Notes under the pieces: generated by a model
Databases searched by the model: none
What the model was told of the DNA's origin: nothing
The model's input: only the letters and a program-made list of their open reading frames with translations
Shown here: piece by piece, positions 9,997 through 19,650 of the stretch
How positions within the stretch are numbered: position 1 is the stretch's first letter
Layout of the letters: each line of letters opens with the position of its first letter
Assembly (NCBI GenBank): GCA_036785325.1
Contig: JAXIVH010000014.1
Coordinates: 7,581,589 to 7,645,588, forward strand
Reading direction: 5' to 3'
DNA length: 64,000 nucleotides
Source of the DNA: Urophycis tenuis
Lineage: Eukaryota; Chordata; Actinopteri; Gadiformes; Phycidae
Translations under genes and position numbers: made by a program

Positions 9997-12346
9997 TCAC
10001 CTTTTATCAAAACAGCTAACAATTCTTCTGTGGCCAGAGGCATCCCATCTTTGGAGCACTCGTTGGGGATCAATTGAGATGCTGTTTTGGTGGACATGCA
10101 TGAGAGCAAGACCAGAAAGCCTGTCATCACCCATGGTTGAGCGAAGCCATGTTTTGAGTCGCCGTAATGCAGAAAAAGACCTTTCGCATGAGCATGTGGT
10201 TACTGGCAATGTCAAGTAGAGGGATAGCATCTGCTGAATGTTTGGATAAAATCCTAAGAATTCACTTTGCAATGTCTCCATTGCAGTTGCAGGGAGGTTC
10301 CCAGTGTGATTTTGGAAGTGATACTTCCATTTGTGTATTTCCTGCTTTGCAATGTCAGGATAAGGCAAGTCTTCTTTATACCACAGCAGTAAACTGTCCT
10401 CTTTCTCCTCACTTAGCTTTTGCAATTCCGTCGGCACCAAGAGGGCTGCAAGCAGGGCAGGCTCAGTGGATTCAGCAAACCTGGTCCTCAATTCTGTGGT
10501 GACATGGTCAATGAAGGGCAGAAATAAATTAACCCTGTAGTGGTCCTCAATTGACTCTGCAGGTGCATTTCCCCTGTGCTGCTGTTTCCCCGCTATTCTT
10601 TTTCTCACAGGAGTAACACCAATGGAGTGCCAGCTGCACTGCCTTGCACAGTTTGCTGAAGCCATCATTGCGGAGGCCCTCAATCACTTCCCCAACTTCT
10701 CTCCCTTCTTTGTAGGCCATTAATAGATCCACTTTGGGCGACTGCAGTTGTAGGGTTAGTGGCCATATGTACCCAAGAACACTTTCTGTAACAACTGACG
10801 TAACAACCGTGTCAAAGGACTCCATTGTTTTCAGCAATCTGCTGGCCTTGTCAGAGTTGTGAGTGCAGTCGCTTTCAATTTCCTGAAGTGCCCTGCGAGT
10901 TGACCCGAGTTTAGAAAGGAAAGCATTGACTGTTTTTATCCTGGACCCCCATCTTGTGTCTGACATCAGGGGTATTCCTCTGGGTCCATCACCCTCTTCT
11001 TCAAGCACATCTTGGAGCTTGTGCTTCCTTGTTCCTGCTGAGAAAAACACAGCCACCTTCTCAATGAAGACCATTGTGTTTCTCACAATTGGGACATCTG
11101 AGCATCCATGCACAACAACCAAGTTTAGGGCATGGCTACGGCAATGAGTGTACAAAGCCCGTGGTTGCAGCTCCTGCATCCTCTTCTGTACCCCACTTAG
11201 CCTGCCACTCATGTTGCTTGCCCCGTCATACCCCTGGCCCCGCAGAAAAGAGAGGGGAAGCCCCCATTTTTCCAGCTGCGCAATGATGGCCTGTGTAATT
11301 GATGCGGAGTCTTGCTTAAAAAGTGGACAAAATCCAAGGAAGTCTTCACTGATATCAAAATCAGCAGTGACATAACGTATGCAGATTGACAACTGCTCCG
11401 TCCCACTGATGTCTGATGTTTCATCTGCCAATACTGTGAAATACTTTGCTTCCTGGACTTTTGCAACAATACCGTCACGGATTTCTTCACCACAGCATGT
11501 GATAAATTCATTCTGTACTTTCGGTGACAAGTACTTTGCATTTCCAGGTGCAGTCTCCAGGTGCTGTTTGAGGATGTCATCAAACTGAGCTTTCCAATGG
11601 ATGAAGTGCATAAAATTGCCATCTTCACTGCTGTTTTTCCAATTCCCACGGAAAGCAATGTTCCTCTTGCCCAGGTTTATTATCACGTCCAGTATAGACA
11701 GCAATGTCTTGCGATTTGTCTTGACCTTGTCCGAGTACTGAACGCTGATCACTGAATGTATGTCTTTGGATTCACCTTTTGCCACAGACAGGACATTCTC
11801 TGCAAATGCTGAAGTGGTTACATGCCCTGGACTGCTTTCGTGATTAGAGATTATCCCTCTTTTTTCACCAATAGCATTCTTCCAGTCCTTGAATCCCTCT
11901 GTTTGGAAGGTCATGTTTGTCCCCTTCGGTTTGTTGAACAGCATGCACACACAACAATATGCAGCATCCTCTGATGGAGAGTATCGTAGCCAGGGGTGTT
12001 TTCTTTCCCACTCAGCAATATATCTCAGAAGCCTTTTCCCAAATTGACGCTGGGGGTATTTATACTGGTCCTGAGTCCATCTACTAGAATGTTCCTTTTC
12101 TCCTCATCTGTGTAGGAATTTTTGTATTTATAGCTTGCCGGATCATAGATGGAAAAAATTGTACTTGGACGTTCTTCATCTTCACCTGTCATTTCCCTAT
12201 CTTTATCTCCTGATTCTGTTATGTCTTCCTCTCCTGACTCAGTTCTTCCCCTTTCTTCCTCTACTGACTCAGTTCTTCCCCTTTCTTCCTCTACTGTCTC
12301 TCTCTCTTCAACTCCCTGATTCTCATCCTCTCCTGTGTCATCTGTT
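9997..12346 (-). pseudogene. hAT transposase (TTF zinc finger, DUF4371, hAT C-terminal dimerisation), frameshifted
   Basis: Single long exon preceded by an AAAACAG acceptor near 12347. In order it encodes: an acidic N-terminus with two copies of VEEERGRTES; a YDPASYKY-KNSYTDEEK segment; a TTF-type block (RYIAEWERKHPWLRYSPSED, then Cys residues); the catalytic-domain blocks LADETSDISGTEQLSICIRY and GQGYDGASNMSG, then HCRSHALNLVV and DTRWGSR; and the dimerisation block SFSALRRLKTWLRSTMGDDR with LSGLALMHVH. This is the ZMYM-like/DUF4371 class of hAT transposases that cut and paste DNA. Two frameshifts are visible, near 12075-12085 and near 10615-10635, so it is dead. Otherwise the frame is well preserved, which suggests fairly recent activity. 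Confidence 0.85.
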
Positions 12347-12352
12347 TTAAAA

Positions 12353-12446
12353 TATCATCATCATCATCATCATCATCAGCATCACCGTTAATATTATTGT
12401 TATTATTATTAGTATTATTGTTATTAATATTACATTATTATTATTA
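12353..12446 (+). repeat. (ATC)n/(ATT)n microsatellite
   Basis: ATCATC repeats are followed by ATTATT runs with interruptions, just upstream of the hAT A coding exon. The following 320 bp (12447-12768) contain nothing I recognise. Confidence 0.9.
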
Positions 12447-12768
12447 CTACTATTACTATTGTCACCATCATCACCATGCATGTGCATGACCCACTAAAAG
12501 GTCAAATGAATGAGTTGGGTTATTGGTCTAACCTATGTGCAAAATTTTAGACACCATTTGCAATAAAATCCAAATGGTTCATTAGGAAAAATGCAATCAT
12601 TTTACCTAAGTAACTGGTTGAATCCACCCACTAAATCAACATCGTAGAATGTGCCAAACTACCACAAGATGTTGGCTGTATAATATTCAATCCATTCACT
12701 CAACACAGAGAAGACATAGGTATCATGCTGGACCTGACAACTAGCTAAATGCTGGTAAAGTTCTTATT

Positions 12769-13778
12769 TTGAGTCTAATTATCAATGTTTGGTTTGGTGT
12801 AAAGGAAAGACTTGTCCAGATACAAGTTCACTTGGGGCGACCACAGCATAAACTTATGAAAGAAGTGGACACCCGATGGAACAGCACGTTCCACATGTTG
12901 GAAAGGCTTCACTGTGAGAGAGAAGCGGTGGGTGCAGCTTTGGCGTCCCTCCAGACCGATGTATTGCCACTGACCTCAGCTGAGTTCCTCATTGTGGAGG
13001 GGAGTCGTAGTGTACTTGCACCATTCAATGAGGCTACAATCGAACTGTCGGAGGAAAAGAATGTGTCTGCCTCCAAAGTTCTGCCGATGTTCAAAATGTT
13101 ATACTATGCCATTGCAGAACAGATGCCGAGGAAGCAAACTGCAATGGCACAGTATCTGGCAGATATCATGCATAGGCAACTGAGGGAGAAGCTCAACACA
13201 CTCCAGACTATGAGCATTCTGACGTTGCCAACTGTACTGGACCCAAGATTCAAGACTCTTGGTTTCCTCAGCCCATCCCGGGCTGATGAGGCAGTGAAAA
13301 GGCTGACGGCAGAGTGTGCACAGGTGATCTCCAAGCAGACACCACCAGCACCCCCAGAAGAAGATCAGCGACCTTCCACCTCCTCTGGTACGTTATCAGT
13401 GCAGTAATGGTGTTAATATGTAGCCTAATGATTACATGTACTAACTTTTGTTTCCTGTTATCCCCAGGTCAACTGTGGCAACATTTGGATGTGACTGTGC
13501 TACGAACAAAGAGAGCACACAACTCCACAGCAAATGCCATGGTGGAGGTCCAAAGATATATTTCAGAACCACACATATGCAGATCAGAAGACCCCTTGCA
13601 ATATTGGAAGTCCCATCAAAACCTTTATCCGAACTTGTATTTCCTGGCACAAACCTTTCTGTGTACACCGGCATCATCAGTACCATGTGAGCGTGTTTTT
13701 TCTAAAGCTGGAGAAGTTGTTTCAAAGAAGAGGAACCGCTTAAGTCCAAAGTCTGTGGAAGATACTGTTTTTAAATAA
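12769..13778 (+). pseudogene. hAT element B: ZBED4-like transposase, 5'-truncated
   Basis: Two exons: 12769-13387 and 13468-13778, with an 80-bp GTACGT…CCCCAG intron and an in-phase join (G|GT). Exon 1 has the ZBED-type blocks LMKEVDTRWNSTFHMLERL, GAALASLQTD, ATIELSEEKNVS and LDPRFKTLGF. Exon 2 carries the hAT dimerisation domain with VEVQRYISE, FLCTPASSVPCERVFSKAGE and VVSKKRNRLSPKSVE. The N-terminal BED finger and half of the catalytic domain are missing. The last codons read VFK-stop, where the family normally ends F-LNKN. Restoring one T in the T-run would give that ending, so a single-base deletion is likely. It belongs to a different hAT lineage from element A. Confidence 0.85.
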
Positions 13779-14284
13779 AAATCTTTAAAAAAAAAAAGAA
13801 AAAATTCCCCCTGTCATGTTGCACCAAGCACCACAGTTAATCACAACAATTTCACCAACACCCAGTCTCAAAAGCACCCTCACTGCCCTTTTCTTCAAAA
13901 CACTGCCCAGTCTCAAAAGCACATTCACTGCCTGCGTTCGATTCTGACAATTTAGATCATATTTCAGACAAAGTATGAGCCTACTAATTATATTTGCGTC
14001 ATATCCAATGACATAAATAAGTGTTGTTAAATTTTTGCTCCTAAGATTCAGTGATGTAATGGGTTGGGTTATATGCAAGTAATCTGGCGACCCGCGTTCA
14101 ATTCTGACCTAATGCGTCGTTTAATTTTTTTTATTTTTGACTTTGTGTTAGAAATATCACAAAAAGACGAAGTTGTCTTTTTCCGCTAATTTACATTAAC
14201 AAAAGCATTCGCAGACCACATAACACATTCTGATGCTATTGTTTTGGTGCAGATTTTCAGCATATTGTATTTTTATTGCCCTGT

Positions 14285-14580
14285 CGGTGTCACTAGCGTG
14301 CACTCGAAGCCTCGAGAAATGAACCACTTTTCAACACATCTGGCCGAAAGGCTTCAACGGTTCATGAAGCTTCGTCTCGCCATCACTACATAAAGGCAAT
14401 ATATATGAAGGTGAATGTAATTCTCATTCATAGCATGAATTACGCCTGTAGCACATTTTGACCAGCAGGAGGGTTTGTGTGCACATGAAGCGTCGAGAAA
14501 TTAACCTATTTGCGAACCACTTGGCTGGAAAGCTTCAAAGTCAAAAGAAGCTTCATCTGCCCATCACTACATACAAGATT
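14285..14580 (+). repeat. Two direct copies of a hAT-end-like segment
   Basis: The segments at about 14296-14398 and 14473-14578 share CGAGAAAT-AACC, CTTCAA, GAAGCTTC and CCCATCACTACATA. Their CCATCACTA ends resemble the terminal repeat of the hAT MITE at 25993-26647. They may be subterminal/terminal parts of hAT B. The rest of 13800-14750 is unassigned. Confidence 0.45.
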
Positions 14581-15199
14581 AAATAATCAAAATGATGCAT
14601 TGACCACTCACGTTAACTTGAAGACGCACAAAAATAAGATGCGTGGATGCACAGCAGTGTTGGCAGGGAGTGCAAATAGGGCGAACTGAGGGGTGAACAA
14701 ACAGTTTATAGTCTCCGCCCCCTTACCCAGCAGGTAAATTAGGCAATAGTGTATGTCTGCAGACCCGGAGGCTGCATATTCACGACCGCAGATCTACGAC
14801 CGCAGATCTACGACCGCACAGTGCCACCTACTGGGAGGAGTATGTGCCTGCTGCAGATTCACGACCGCAGATCTACGACCTCACAGTGCCTGCCACAGAA
14901 TATATTTTATAATATTAGAGGTTTATTCCAGCCATATACTAGGCTACTTAATATACTATTAACGGTATTTTCTGTCTAACTATAATATTTAAGGTTTATT
15001 TCACCCAAATGTCAAAACAAATGTGATTCATGATATCCCAATATCATCCTAAAGATATTTTTTCACTAACTATAATATTTGAGGTTTATTCCACCCAAAT
15101 GCCAAAACAATTGTGCTAATTGTGATAATACTACAGTTCCATATAGCTGTTATATCACTTTCCAGAACAAATCAATGACTGGATGAATGCAAGTTTTCT

Positions 15200-15862
15200 T
15201 CAATTAAACCACAACTAAACTGAGGTAATTGTTTTTGGCAATAAAGAAAAGATGATTGCTGTTAGTAAATACCACTGTCTTTAAAGACCAAATACCAAGT
15301 CCGAAACCTTGATGTACTGATACTCGGATCTGATTTTCAGCAGTCATCAAATCAATCACCAAAACAGCCTTCTACCAGCTGAAGAACACATCCAGAGTGA
15401 GAGGTCTCATGTCCCAAACAGATCAGGAGAAGCTGATCCATGCTTTTATGTCTAGTAGACTTGACTATTGTAATGGTCTGACAGGACTGCCCCACAAGAG
15501 CATTAAACAGCTGCAGCTCTGGTTCTTACTGACAAAGAGATCAGAGCATATTACTCCAGTTCAGAAGACTTTACACTGGCTCCCAGGCAGCTATAGAATA
15601 TACTTAAAAGTTCTGCTACTGGTCTATAAATCACAGAACTTATTCTGTAAGGACTTTGAATTATTTAAATCCTTTACTTATTTTAACGCTGTTGCATTAT
15701 ACTGCACTGTGTTTTAAATTAACCTCTATGCATTTTCATGTTTTAAATGCTGTTTGTTCTTTGTTTTTAAATGCTTTTAATGTTGAACTTTTAATCATGT
15801 AAACCACATTGAATTGCCTTGTGTATGAAATGTGCTGTATAAATAAATAAAGCTGCCAAAAA
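15200..15862 (+). mobile_element. L2-type LINE 3' fragment
   Basis: The frame 15397-15717 carries the LINE reverse-transcriptase tail blocks HAFMSSRLDYCNGL, PVQKTLHWLP and RIYLKVLLLVYK. It is followed by the typical 3' UTR ending GTGCTGTATAAATAAATAAA. It is 5'-truncated and lies inside the 4.2-kb transposon. Confidence 0.8.
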
Positions 15863-15932
15863 CATACCAGAAACATTTTACCTTAATATTTGTTCAGAAA
15901 CATAGGACACACTTTTTTTTTCAAACATCCTT

Positions 15933-15938
15933 TTTATT
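15933..15938 (-). terminator. Poly(A) signal (AATAAA) of the 4.2-kb transposon gene
   Basis: AATAAA on the minus strand lies about 255 bp past the stop at 16192 and inside the transposon. Confidence 0.5.
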
Positions 15939-16191
15939 TAACAAACAAAAACAGTTTCCACAGGGCCAACAGTGCCTAGGGACTGGTCATCTTTTAAGTG
16001 AATGGCTGAGAGAAGGCCGGCTGCTGGGAGGACACACACAGGTCCATGACTCCTGAGAGAAAGAGAGAAAGAGGTGCCAGAAAACAGAGTAGAAATAACA
16101 TGTTATTGACATTTTTGACATTATTGACTTTTCCTGACCCTCCAATATTCAACCCCTAGATTGTGAAGTAGGTAACAGCACTACATACCAA

Positions 16192-18798
16192 TTACAATTT
16201 CCCTTCTTTTCTCAATTGCCTGCCAATTCCTCTTTGAAACTCCTCCACTTCACTGAAATAGTAAATGGACAAGAAAATAATCACTGCTGGGTTAACAGAA
16301 ATATTGGAAACACTTAAAATGGTACATTTATTAACTACTTCTTAATTAAGGTATTAACTAATATTAGCAAATAGTTGATAAAGATTTGTTTAAAAAAAAT
16401 AGTCTTACCTCTGATGATAAACGGGACCAGAGAGGAAGACCTGTTCAGCCTCCTGCAAGGACAAATTCTGCAGCACAGACAGGCCATATATGATGGCCTT
16501 CCAAAAGAGAAAGGTTACTTCAAAACTACAGAACAGCAAACCATTATACACTGGTCCATACACAAGTAGCACCATTGTAGCCATGCTGTTTACATAGGCT
16601 TTGAAAGTACAGGAACATGAACAAATACATAACATGGTTAGACCTACCTCTGGAAATAGAGCATCCAAGATGAACTGCACTTCATCCGTGAAGCCCAGTT
16701 GTGTTGGTGTTCTATGCAGTACTGCCTTCAGAAAGGCAAACAGGATGTCCTGTTGTTCCTCACTGTCAAGGTAGACAGGCACCAGGAACGAGGACTTCAG
16801 AGGAAACCACTTAGAAGGCTTCCCGTTGAGCACACCCTATTGGCAAACCAAGACACAGGAACAATTACTTTGTGGGAATTGGGTCTTTGAGCCTATTGTA
16901 TGATAGTTGTTAATCACTGAACAGGCAGTAAATGTCAATTACATTAAATACATACATACATTTAAGATAAAAATACAATAAATGAGCTGCATAGTTAAAT
17001 ATGTCTGTTGATGATATTCCTCACAAATGCTCTGGTGATTAATTTCTGTGAGTCAGTCAGTAATAAGAAAATCTCAAAGTACCACCAAATGCTGCTCAGC
17101 CCCCTGGGTCTGTAAAATGAAGTCCACAAGTCGCTTTTCCTCTGCAGTGCGGTCAATGACAGCCTGCATGTGATCTGCGGTGTGGTGGTGGAGGTTGTTA
17201 GTGCCACTGCCGGTGTGGTGGAGGTTGTTGGTGCCACTGCCGGGGGCGTGGTGGAGGTTGTTGGTGCCACTGCCGGTGTGGTGGTGGAGGTTGTTGGTGC
17301 CACTGCTGGGGTCGTGGTGGAGGTTGTTAGTGCCACTGCCGATGTGGTGGAGGTTGTTGGTGCCACTGCCGGGGGCATGGTGGAGGTTGTTGGTGCCACT
17401 GCCGGAGGCGTGGTGGAGGTTGTTAGTGCCACTGCTGGGGGCGTGGTGGAGGTTGTTGGTGCCACTGCTGGGGGAGTGGTTGCCAGAGATGGAAGGTTGT
17501 CACTGTGCTTCTTCTTGCACAAATCCAGATGTTTAATAAAATCTGGTTTGCGTAGAAGTGTTACACCACAGTAGACACAATGATAGTGGAGCTGAAGCCG
17601 ACATTCCAGTCCACATCTGTGAATGGTATATCCTTAAACATAAGAGCAAATAATCAAGTATCATTATATCATCAGTATTTTATTACAAAATGTCACTTAT
17701 AAACACAAAATTTGAATCAAGTATGAAGTTGCAGCAACCATGTAACTACAAATATTTGCAAACTTTACCTTCATGGCAAACAGCCCGGTTGAAATGGTTG
17801 TCCAAATGTTCTCTGCACTTACTCAACTTTGTTGGGCTAAACAAAGTTGGGCTGCAGAAGGGACAGTGAAAATGAAGACAGCATGTCTTGCATCTGTCCA
17901 GTTGGGGCAAGGTTTGCCCTTTCTGAATCGTAATGTGAACCTTAAAAAGAGAGTGCCTATTTAGTTCAATGTAATATTTTTACACCGTTTTCAATACATA
18001 AAATAGGCCTAAACCTAATAATGGACAAAAATACATTTCTGATCTTCCCCGGATTAGCTTAATTCCCGTCCACAAAATCTCTAAATACAGTATAGATAAC
18101 AGAATAATATAGGCTAAATGTAAATACTGATATAAACATACATGAGATGTAACATGATATATAATGTAGTGTTATGTAAAAGATTATACGTCACTCGGTG
18201 GTTATCTTTGGTCTACTTTATTAACTCGGTGATTACACAACACAGGTATGATCGAACTGCTATATCGTGGACTGGTGTTACTACCTTAAAGGTCCGGCTC
18301 CAGACAACCACACATAATACATTAACTGTTAGCATGAAGTAGGCTACACTGCCAATATGCATATCTGCCATGTCATTTCAGAAAATGTTAAGTTTCATGC
18401 ATTCAATCAATTAAGTATGTCTGTCTGTCTGTCTTATGAAAACGTAACGTCAGCCTTATAACGTTACGTGTTTTTCTCACACTCATACATCACCCACTTA
18501 ATCATTTTTTATGTTTAATTTAATGCACATGCTAAAACTCTTCGTCACTTCGGTTTCATTAAACAAAATGTACGGTCTAACAGTTCATTTCCAACAAGCT
18601 AACATTAGCTTTAGCTACCTATTCGCTTAACCTAGATGACTATGACGTGCCCTTCAGACTATCATGGCAAATAGAGTCACATCATATCAAACGTAACACA
18701 TTAAAACATTGATTTTGCTGTCGAATCAACAGAATAGTTTCATGATATTAAACAAATAATTCACGTTCAATACTCACACTCCGGTCGTCGTCCATCAT
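16192..18798 (-). CDS. C2H2 zinc-finger gene of the 4.2-kb transposon (six exons)
   Basis: Exons: 18778-18798 (MMDDDRS), 17769-17940, 17632 to about 17100, 16648-16836, 16409-16497, 16192-16252. All borders used have GT/AG and the phases agree. The product has two z-finger-like units (HFHCPFCSPTLFSPTKL … HLDNH, and HYHCVYCGVTLLRKPDFIKH). Then comes a Pro/Thr-rich minisatellite-encoded linker, an acidic helix (TAEEKRLVDFILQTQGAEQH), and a C-terminal region with PTQLGFTDEVQFILDALFPE, AIIYGLSVLQNLSLQEAEQV and a short basic end. Similar uncharacterised multicopy proteins occur in fish. It is probably the transposition protein, but no DDE motif is recognisable. The reading frame before and after the minisatellite differs by one base, and the donor of exon 3 (near 17090-17110) is uncertain. 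Confidence 0.6.
17175..17482 (-). repeat. Minisatellite encoding (Pro)-Ala-Val-Ala-Pro/Leu-Thr-Thr-Ser-Thr-Thr units
   Basis: About ten copies of a 30-33-bp unit: GTGGTGGAGGTTGTTGGTGC plus a CACTGCCGG linker, alternating GGGGC/TGT variants. It lies in exon 3 of the transposon gene. Both strands are open through it, which produces spurious plus-strand frames. Confidence 0.9.
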
Positions 18799-19124
18799 GG
18801 ATGTACTCTTCGTGGTGTATGTAAGTGGGAAGACAGTACTCCGTCCAGTTGGTGGCGCTGCCGCTGTCGCACATTCTTGAGGGGCGGAGATCTGCGGTTG
18901 GCACATTCCTGAGGGGCGGAGATCTGCGGTCGGGAATCTGCAGCCTCCGGGTCTGCAGACACCCCCTCCTCAAATTAGGCGTGCTCAGGTGGCAGGTATC
19001 GTTTGGATTCACTTTGGCAGATTCACCATATTTAGTTGGAAAGAAAATGAACTGAGAATGATGATCCAGGGAGTCTTTTCAATAACATATATTAATGCAT
19101 CACTTTTAGGCCACCACAATACAT

Positions 19125-19650
19125 ACTTAGATGTTTTCCAGAGCCCACAAAGGTACCACCATTCATTCTCTGAAAATATGCCTAATTTTCACAATTATCT
19201 AATTAAATCATATTTTGAAAATGAATGTATTTTAAATGATTGTCTTTTTTTATTGTAATTGCAATACTTATATATAATATAATATTTTAATAATATTTTT
19301 TTGGTATGTATTTGGAAGAGTTGCTTTTGGAGTGGTATAAGGTTAAATAGCTGCTGACTCTCGCAGCTTCCACCTGGGCCAAAAAAAATCCATAAGAGGG
19401 CAATAATTCACAAGGAAGCAAGTTTGCGACCACCGTCGAAGTCGGTTCTCCTCTGCTGTAGTGGTCTCTTTTAGATTCATGGTCGCAAATAACGGAGAAA
19501 CGATAACAGAAAAGAAAAAAGACATAGTCAGTGCAACCTACAGGATCATTTAATTGAGATAAAGACGTCCTCATCCTTTGAGAGAGACAGAAAGAGAGAG
19601 AGGGGGGGGGGGGGGGGGTCTTCTTTTCCTTTCCTTTTTTTGCACACCAA
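19125..19650 (+). repeat. Upstream duplicated segment, copy A (precedes slc18b1 copy A)
   Basis: It matches 29975-30700 in order and orientation. Shared blocks include ACATTCTCTGAAAA-like sequence, TTTTTTGGTATGTATTTGGA, TTCACAAGGAAGCAA, CACCGTCGAAGTCGGTTCTC, GATAACAGAAAAGAAAAA and CCTACAGGATCATTTAATTG, then a GA-rich tract and CTTTTCCTTTCC. The two copies differ by small indels and by expansion of the GA tract in copy B. Confidence 0.85.

Larger units (their letters stand above)
9495..12346 (-). mobile_element. hAT element A (3' terminus plus transposase), 5' end not found
   Basis: CAGGGCCGTAACCAGG at 9495 looks like a hAT terminal inverted repeat and lies 0.5 kb beyond the transposase stop, as expected for the 3' terminus. 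No inverse copy or matching 8-bp flank was found upstream of 12346, so the 5' end is lost or diverged. Confidence 0.5.
14754..18961. mobile_element. 4.2-kb DNA transposon with GTCTGCAGACCCGGAGGCTG inverted ends
   Basis: The left end TGTCTGCAGACCCGGAGGCT at 14754 is matched in inverse orientation at 18961. Further inside, both ends carry repeated GACCGCAGATCT motifs (two to three copies each). GTCTGCAGAC is itself a palindrome, so the outermost 10 bp could be terminal repeat or a 10-bp target duplication. Between the ends lies one minus-strand six-exon gene that starts 0.16 kb inside the right end, with a poly(A) signal. A 5'-truncated L2-type LINE has inserted near the left end. I cannot place it in a named superfamily. 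Confidence 0.75.

Noticed and set aside
17170..17574. Plus-strand Val/Gly/Ala-rich and Trp/Leu-rich frames
   Set aside because: Antisense reading of the minisatellite; the minus strand carries the zinc-finger gene with consistent splice sites.
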